Part shown: in pieces, positions 25,560 through 29,657 of the stretch
Position numbering within the stretch: the stretch's first letter is position 1
Layout of the letters: the number at the start of each line of letters is the position of its first letter
Source of the DNA: UBA4416 sp046345275
GTDB lineage: Bacteria > Bacteroidota > Bacteroidia > B-17B0 > Aurantibacillaceae
Reading direction: 5' to 3'
Assembly: GCA_046345275.1 (NCBI GenBank)
Contig: JBKDJY010000144.1
Span: 1-29,657 of the forward strand
DNA: 29,657 bases
Notes under the pieces: generated by a model
What the model was told of the DNA's origin: nothing
The model's input: only the letters and a program-made list of their open reading frames with translations
The model's database searches: none
Program-made: the position numbers and the translations under genes

Positions 25560-26366
25560 ATGCTAAAGACAATTCATTTTAAAAAAGGAAAAATAGTTTT
25601 TTCAGATACCGGGAAAGGAAGCGCAATTGTTCTTCTGCATGGCTTTTTAGGTTCTCATGAAATTTGGAGAAATACCATTTTAAATTTATCAACATCATAT
25701 CGAGTGATAGCAATTGATTTGCCAGGACATGGCGATTCTGAATGTTTTGGTTATGTTCATACAATGGAGCTGATGGCCAAAAGCGTTAAAGCAGTTTTGG
25801 AAAGCTTAAGGTTAAAAAAATATGTAATCATTGGCCATAGCATGGGAGGATATGTAGCACTGGCCTTTGCAGATTTATTTCCGGATAATTTGAAAGGCTT
25901 ATGTTTGTTTCATTCCAGTGCATATGCCGATACAGAAGAAAAAAAACGAGATCGATCAAGATCGGCACGTTTGGTAAAAAGCAACCATGAAATTTATACA
26001 ACAGAGGTTGTAAAAAATTTGTTTGCGTCAAAAAATATTAAGTATTTAAAAAATGAAATTAAATTTGCTCAAAAAATAGCCAGTAAAATTTCTAAACGCT
26101 CAATCATAGCGTCTTTAGAAGGAATGAAAGACAGGCCAAATAGAGACATGATATTGGGTCTTGCTTCATATCCAATCATGTTTGTGATCGGAAAATTGGA
26201 TAATGTTTTGCCGTATCAACAATTGTTAGAACAATCTGAACTAGCTAAACAAAAACATGTTTTGTATTTAGAAGATGATGGACATATGGGCTTTTTAGAG
26301 AATCCCATTATTTCTAATAAACATCTGAGAAAATTTTTAAGAAATTGTTTTTTTAATAAAAATTAA
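25560..26366 (+). CDS. Alpha/beta-fold hydrolase
   Basis: A 268-residue hydrolase. IVLLHGFLGSHEIW at 23-36 holds the oxyanion HG. The nucleophile elbow is GHSMG at 92-96 with S94, the acid is probably D214 in FVIGKLDNVLP, and the catalytic His is H242 in EDDGHMGFLENP. The fold and length match small esterases and MhpC/BioH-like enzymes; the substrate is unknown. No signal peptide is present. It starts 2 nt after the J-domain gene stop and is followed by the acetyltransferase gene after another 2 nt (TAAAAATG at both junctions), so the three proteins are made from one message. Confidence 0.9.
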   Translation: MLKTIHFKKGKIVFSDTGKGSAIVLLHGFLGSHEIWRNTILNLSTSYRVIAIDLPGHGDSECFGYVHTMELMAKSVKAVLESLRLKKYVIIGHSMGGYVALAFADLFPDNLKGLCLFHSSAYADTEEKKRDRSRSARLVKSNHEIYTTEVVKNLFASKNIKYLKNEIKFAQKIASKISKRSIIASLEGMKDRPNRDMILGLASYPIMFVIGKLDNVLPYQQLLEQSELAKQKHVLYLEDDGHMGFLENPIISNKHLRKFLRNCFFNKN

Positions 26367-26368
26367 AA

Positions 26369-26866
26369 ATGGAAGTATTATTGACACAGGCCAAGCGATC
26401 TGATTTAGAAAAAATAGTTTCCACTTATAATTCAACGATTCTGTCATCCAATATTACTGCAGATTTAGAACCAGTCACAGTAAAAAGCAAACTAGAATGG
26501 TTCAAAAATCATTCCATAACCAAAAGACCACTTTGGATTATATTATTAAATGGAGAATACGCAGGATGGATGAGTTTTAGTTCTTTTTATGGACGACCAG
26601 CATATGACGGCACAGTTGAAGTAAGTATTTATTTAGAAGAATCAACAAGAGGATTAGGTGTTGGAAAAGCTTGTTTAAATAGAGCATTTAGTGAATGCAG
26701 CCAATTAAAAATAAAAACCTTGTTAGGATTTATTTTTGATACTAATGAAAAAAGTTTGAAATTGTTTTATAAAATGGGATTTGAAAAATGGGGACATTTA
26801 CCAAAAATTGCAAATATGATTAATCAAGAGGTTGGCTTAGTAATAGTGGGAAAGAGGATAACTTAA
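26369..26866 (+). CDS. GNAT-family N-acetyltransferase
   Basis: A 165-residue protein. RGLGVGKACLNRA (about residues 93-105) is the acetyl-CoA pyrophosphate-binding motif A (R/Q-x-x-G-x-G/A), preceded by the strand VEVSIYLEES. The start VLLTQAKRSDLEKIVSTYNS and the region WFKNHSITKRPLWIIL with FYGRPAYDGTVEVSIYL resemble phosphinothricin/methionine sulfone N-acetyltransferases. LLGFIFDTNEKSLKLFYKMGFEKWGHLP is motif B. The acyl acceptor cannot be assigned with certainty. It is the last gene of the J-domain operon and is convergent with the CoaD-like gene at 6 bp. Confidence 0.88.
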   Translation: MEVLLTQAKRSDLEKIVSTYNSTILSSNITADLEPVTVKSKLEWFKNHSITKRPLWIILLNGEYAGWMSFSSFYGRPAYDGTVEVSIYLEESTRGLGVGKACLNRAFSECSQLKIKTLLGFIFDTNEKSLKLFYKMGFEKWGHLPKIANMINQEVGLVIVGKRIT

Positions 26867-26872
26867 TTTTAT

Positions 26873-27478
26873 TTATGGCAATAAATATTTTTGATGCTTA
26901 TCATATTTTTCAAGTGTTCTAATTCCAGAAGAACTAATGTGTTCAAATTCTTTATCACAAAAAATATTTACCACTTTAATTCCAGGCTTTAATTCTTGTA
27001 AATACCTATATTGATTTTGTTCATACTGAAAATCAGTAGAGTTTCTTAAGCCTCTTATAATAATAATTTCATAGGGTAGTGATTCAACATAATCAGTTAA
27101 TAAACCATTGTAATTGATCAATTGACGATTTAAAATTGTTTTAGGGATTTTCCAAGTACGTTCATTTTTTTCTAAGTTTTTTCCAAATGCCACAATTACT
27201 TTATCAAACAATTCTTCAGCTTTTTGCAAGACATTGAAATGACCTTTGTGGAAAGGGTTGAAACTACCTGCAAACAAACCAATACGGGGAATTTTAGTTT
27301 GCACGTAATCTATTAAAGATTTAACAGAGGTGTTTTCGGAATAATGACTTAAAAACTGTATGCGTTGCTGTTGATAATCTAGCCAATCTGCTTGCTGATG
27401 TAAGTTAAATTCTTTTTGCTCTAGTTCAAGTAATTTGGAAAAAGAAGAATTTAAATCTATTTCTGAAAATGGAATCAT
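26873..27478 (-). CDS. CoaD-like nucleotidyltransferase with N-terminal extension
   Basis: Residues 66-200 form a nucleotidyltransferase fold. IGLFAGSFNPFHKGHFNVL at 66-84 carries the HxGH motif (H77, H80). EIIIIRGLRNSTDFQYE at 137-153 and HISSSGIRTLEKY at 180-192 match phosphopantetheine adenylyltransferase (CoaD), which makes dephospho-CoA from 4'-phosphopantetheine and ATP. Two things are odd: a 65-residue N-terminal extension not found in CoaD (about 160 residues), and H77 where CoaD has Thr, as in NadD-type enzymes. It may be the organism's only CoaD or a paralogue with another substrate. Its ATG follows the M16 stop directly with no gap. Confidence 0.7.
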   Translation of the reverse strand: MIPFSEIDLNSSFSKLLELEQKEFNLHQQADWLDYQQQRIQFLSHYSENTSVKSLIDYVQTKIPRIGLFAGSFNPFHKGHFNVLQKAEELFDKVIVAFGKNLEKNERTWKIPKTILNRQLINYNGLLTDYVESLPYEIIIIRGLRNSTDFQYEQNQYRYLQELKPGIKVVNIFCDKEFEHISSSGIRTLEKYDKHQKYLLP

Positions 27479-28717
27479 TTATTTTTTCTTTAAATAAAAT
27501 AAAGTGCTACAATTGGTTTTCTGTAAAATTTTATTCGCTTGCTCTTTAATTCCTTCAGCAGTTACTTTTTGATAATTTTCTATTTCCAAATTAATTAAAT
27601 TGGCATCGCCAAGTATTTCTGAAATAGCTAAATTAGTTGCTTTGTTCAACACATCCGCTTCACTATAAGTAACTGTTGATTCAATTTTATTTTTACATTT
27701 TTGCAATTCTTCTGTACTCACTAAAGATGTTTGTATTTTTAAAATTTCAGCATCAATACCAGCTTCCGCTTGTTCTATGCTTACTCCTTCATTTACTTTT
27801 CCTGAAATAACAAATAATCCTTTATCAAAATCCCCCATCACATAGGCGTTTAAGTCAGAAAATAATTGCTTATCTTTTATTAAATTTTTATACAAGCGAG
27901 AAGAATTTCCCCTTGATAAAATATCAGACAACAAATCAATTGTATGGTATTCTTTATCCGTTCTAGCACACATGCGATAAGCTCTATAAATAGAATTGAT
28001 AGGAACGTCGCGCTCAACAGTTAAACTTCTGTACTCTGTTTGTTCGGGCTCTTTTGGCAAATTGCGTTTTAATTTAACTCCAGCAGCAATTGGCGCAAAC
28101 CATTTTTCGCATAATGCTTTCACATTATCTAATTCTACATTTCCAGCAACAACAAGCACTGCATTACTTGGATTATAATGCGCGTTAAAAAAAGATTTTA
28201 CATCCTCTATAGTTGCATCTTCAATGTGCTTGATTTCTTTGCCAATTGTAGCCCATTTATAAGGGTGCACATGATAAATGAGGGGCCTTAAAAGCAACCA
28301 AACATCTCCATATGGCTGATTTAAATAGCGCTGTTTAAACTCTTCTATAACAACATGGCGTTGTACTTCTAAACTTTTTTCATCAAAAGCTAAGCTCATC
28401 ATTCGATCACTTTCAAGCCAAAATGCTGTTTCTAAATTATCAGAAGGAACGGTACAATAATAATTTGTAATGTCATTTGTTGTAAAGGCATTATTTTCGC
28501 CACCTACCATTTGCAATGGCTCGTCGTAATTTGGAATATTAACACTTCCTCCAAACATAAGATGTTCAAATAGATGTGCAAACCCAGTTTTATTTTCGTC
28601 TTCATCCCTTGCTCCTACATCAAAAATAATGTTTAAGCAAGCTAAGGGTGTACTTTTATCTTGATGTACAATAACAGTTAAATTATTTTTAAGCTTAAAT
28701 TTTTCAAATTGAATCAT
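27479..28717 (-). CDS. M16-family zinc metalloprotease
   Basis: A 412-residue single-pair M16 protein (one active and one inactive half, about 45 kDa). The inverted zinc motif HLFEH lies at 48-52, and the third ligand is E126 in HVVIEEFKQRY, 74 residues further on, as usual for processing-peptidase-type M16. GGENNAFTTNDITNYY at 72-87 and RGNSSRLYKNLI are conserved strands. The second half has PINSIYRAYRM. No signal peptide is visible, so a cytoplasmic or leaderless location is suggested. Bacteroidota often encode a second M16 partner beside the first; none is here. It has a good promoter upstream, and the CoaD-like gene follows immediately. Confidence 0.92.
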   Translation of the reverse strand: MIQFEKFKLKNNLTVIVHQDKSTPLACLNIIFDVGARDEDENKTGFAHLFEHLMFGGSVNIPNYDEPLQMVGGENNAFTTNDITNYYCTVPSDNLETAFWLESDRMMSLAFDEKSLEVQRHVVIEEFKQRYLNQPYGDVWLLLRPLIYHVHPYKWATIGKEIKHIEDATIEDVKSFFNAHYNPSNAVLVVAGNVELDNVKALCEKWFAPIAAGVKLKRNLPKEPEQTEYRSLTVERDVPINSIYRAYRMCARTDKEYHTIDLLSDILSRGNSSRLYKNLIKDKQLFSDLNAYVMGDFDKGLFVISGKVNEGVSIEQAEAGIDAEILKIQTSLVSTEELQKCKNKIESTVTYSEADVLNKATNLAISEILGDANLINLEIENYQKVTAEGIKEQANKILQKTNCSTLFYLKKK

Positions 28718-28742
28718 ATGACAGAGGGACTAATCTAGCTTT

Positions 28743-28776
28743 TAAAGATACTAAAAAGGCCATCATGTAACCAAAA
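28743..28776 (-). promoter_or_regulatory. Bacteroidota-type promoter for the M16 protease gene
   Basis: Minus strand TTTTG (28772-28776), 21 nt, then TATCTTTA (28743-28750), one mismatch from TAnnTTTG. The leader to the ATG at 28717 is about 20-25 nt. It makes the M16/CoaD-like pair independent of the sigma factor gene upstream. Confidence 0.5.
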
Positions 28777-28853
28777 TAGTTAATTATAATAGAACACCCA
28801 TCGGAGGCTTTATTGAGAAAATGATGAATCTTGAAATATTGCAAATACCTTTT

Positions 28854-29360
28854 TTAATTTTTTGATTTTTGAATTGCCGTCATTAAAATTTTACGCGCTA
28901 AAAATATTCTACTTTTAATCGTTCCTAAGGGCAATTTCATTTCAGATGCAATCTCTTCATATTTGTAACCGCAATAAAACCTGGTAAAAGGAATTTTGTA
29001 TTGGTCTTCTAACTTTTCTATTTTATTATAAATATCTTTTGCTGCTAATCTTGATTCGGTGGTGTCTTGATAATTATTTTTCCATGCCCGTGCCATTTCA
29101 ATGTCCGAATTTGTTTGCATGATTTGTTTGGTTCGAACAGATTTTCGGTATGAATTGATAAACGTATTTTTCATGATGGTAAATAACCATGCTCTAAAGT
29201 TTGTGCTATCTTCAAATTTGTCTTTATAGCTGATGGCTTTTACAAAAGTGTCTTGTAATAAATCCAAGGCATCGTCAGTATTATGGGTTAGGCTTATGGC
29301 AAAACTTTTTAAAGATTGCTTTTCGTTGATCAATTTGCTGTTAAATTCAATTGCTGTCAT
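28854..29360 (-). CDS. ECF-type RNA polymerase sigma factor
   Basis: A 168-residue sigma-70 family protein with regions 2 and 4 only. Region 2 contains SFAISLTHNTDDALDLLQDTFVKAI and FRAWLFTIMKNTFINSYRK. Region 4 contains the HTH YKYEEIASEMKLPLGTIKSRIFLARK. The linker between them is short and polar. The sequence resembles a group of ECF sigmas widely conserved in Bacteroidota. No anti-sigma gene lies downstream (the next gene, M16, has its own promoter), so control is more likely transcriptional; a striking operator array and promoter precede the gene at 29367-29463. Confidence 0.93.
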   Translation of the reverse strand: MTAIEFNSKLINEKQSLKSFAISLTHNTDDALDLLQDTFVKAISYKDKFEDSTNFRAWLFTIMKNTFINSYRKSVRTKQIMQTNSDIEMARAWKNNYQDTTESRLAAKDIYNKIEKLEDQYKIPFTRFYCGYKYEEIASEMKLPLGTIKSRIFLARKILMTAIQKSKN

Positions 29361-29366
29361 GGCTAT

Positions 29367-29463
29367 TTTGTTTAATAATTAGCTAAAATTATTAAACAAA
29401 TATACAAATCTGTTTAATTAATAACAAAAAAGATTAAACAAATTGTATTTAATTTGATTAAAC
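29367..29463. promoter_or_regulatory. Phased operator array upstream of the ECF sigma gene
   Basis: Plus-strand half-sites GTTTAAT 29370-29376, ATTAAAC 29391-29397, GTTTAAT 29412-29418 and ATTAAAC 29433-29439 alternate in orientation at exactly 21 bp (two helical turns). A fifth ATTAAAC lies at 29457-29463. The first two belong to a perfect 14-bp inverted repeat, TTTGTTTAATAATT (29367-29380) and AATTATTAAACAAA (29387-29400), with a 6-nt centre. The array overlaps the sigma promoter, as expected for an operator bound by dimers on one DNA face. Confidence 0.65.
29397..29427 (-). promoter_or_regulatory. Promoter of the ECF sigma gene
   Basis: Minus strand TTG (29425-29427, within a TTTTTTG run), 20 nt, then TATATTTG (29397-29404), a full match to TAnnTTTG. 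It is the best promoter in the window. Transcription would start near 29390, inside the 34-bp palindrome, leaving a leader of about 30 nt. Half-site 29391-29397 abuts the -7 element, and 29412-29418 lies between the two elements. Confidence 0.65.
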
Positions 29464-29518
29464 TCATGATTTTCATCCTATTATTTTTGTTGGATCGATT
29501 TTTAGGCTCTTGTAATCC

Positions 29519-29657
29519 CAGGGCAACCGCATCAGAAAGTTAATAAATCGGCCAAGTAATTCGTTGACCTTGCCGCTTCTTTTCTTCGTCTTCTTAAGCT
29601 TTTTTTGTCATTTTTTTGTCGAATAATATTAAGTGCCATTTTACGAATGAAGTTAAA
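29519..29657 (-). mobile_element. ISAs1-type insertion sequence, right end only
   Basis: The element runs off the right edge. Its inner boundary is inferred as CAGGGCAACCGCAT (29519-29532), which resembles the terminal inverted repeats of ISAs1-family elements and overlaps the transposase stop codon. The segment is visibly richer in G+C than its surroundings, as expected of a mobile insertion. The target duplication (8-10 bp in this family) would be the bases just left of 29519; the other copy is outside the window. Confidence 0.6.
29532..29657 (-). CDS. ISAs1-family transposase, C-terminal end
   Basis: Only the last 41 residues are in the window. They read FNFIRKMALNIIRQKNDKKS followed by LRRRRKEAARSTNYLADLLTF and a TGA at 29532-29534. 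ISAs1-family (H-repeat-like) transposases end with the same pattern: N--lRklaLnll---k--kSlk-KR-kA--d--YL-klL. The catalytic DDE residues are outside the window, so activity cannot be judged. The gene points toward the sigma factor's regulatory region. Confidence 0.7.
   Translation of the reverse strand, partial: FNFIRKMALNIIRQKNDKKSLRRRRKEAARSTNYLADLLTF

Noticed and set aside
28836..28850. Near-palindrome TTG-AATATT-CAA after the sigma gene
   Set aside because: Two mismatched positions and an A/T core; no T-run, so neither terminator nor operator is supported.
1..29657. CRISPR array, tRNA or rRNA genes
   Set aside because: No regularly spaced direct repeats, no tRNA-like T-loop or CCA ends in the gaps, and no conserved rRNA blocks were seen.

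Overview
The window is about 29.7 kb of AT-rich chromosome from a member of the Bacteroidota. The sequence points there in several ways: surface proteins that look like type IX secretion (T9SS) substrates, a Porin_10-type outer-membrane protein, PurB, DnaX and ECF sigma proteins of Bacteroidota appearance, almost no Shine-Dalgarno sequences, and promoters matching the Bacteroidota pattern (-33 TTG, then 19-21 nt, then -7 TAnnTTTG). The species cannot be named from the sequence alone. No rRNA, tRNA or CRISPR array was seen.

Layout. 1-535: N-terminus of a large secreted surface protein that runs off the left edge. 536-1001: gene-poor gap with a perfect hairpin and what may be a frameshifted small gene. 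1002-6410: LON-domain protein (+), then a minus-strand run of radA, a lytic transglycosylase-like protein, purB and a family 2 glycosyltransferase. 6478-8192: dnaX, split by a run of ten A residues that is a strong candidate recoding site giving gamma and tau forms. 8277-8993: small secreted carboxypeptidase-regulatory-like protein. 8996-14112: minus-strand series of HTH regulator, patatin-like lipase, putative porin, serC and purN. 14327-14641: divergent DUF4406 gene. 14706-15113: small membrane protein. 15248-16780: HerA-like ATPase (DUF853). 16807-21736: tight four-gene minus operon of biotin carrier, Tat-exported superoxide dismutase, M28 peptidase and RND exporter. 21859-22668: T9SS-type secreted protein with its own promoter and the clearest intrinsic terminator in the window. 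22850-26866: plus-strand family 5 solute-binding lipoprotein, then a tight operon of membrane J-domain protein, alpha/beta hydrolase and GNAT acetyltransferase. 26873-28717: M16 protease followed directly by an extended CoaD-like nucleotidyltransferase. 28854-29360: ECF sigma factor preceded by a phased operator array. 29519-29657: end of an ISAs1-type insertion sequence that runs off the right edge.

Most of the window is housekeeping: purine synthesis (purB, purN), serine synthesis (serC), replication and repair (dnaX, radA) and envelope upkeep. The two most interesting signals are non-coding or recoding: (1) A10 in dnaX with an intact -1 frame of 198 codons downstream; (2) upstream of the ECF sigma gene, four alternating GTTTAAT/ATTAAAC half-sites spaced exactly 21 bp apart, overlapping a near-perfect Bacteroidota promoter, including a perfect 14-bp inverted repeat. 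No complete undescribed multigene system was found; the sigma operator array is the best candidate for a new regulatory circuit.
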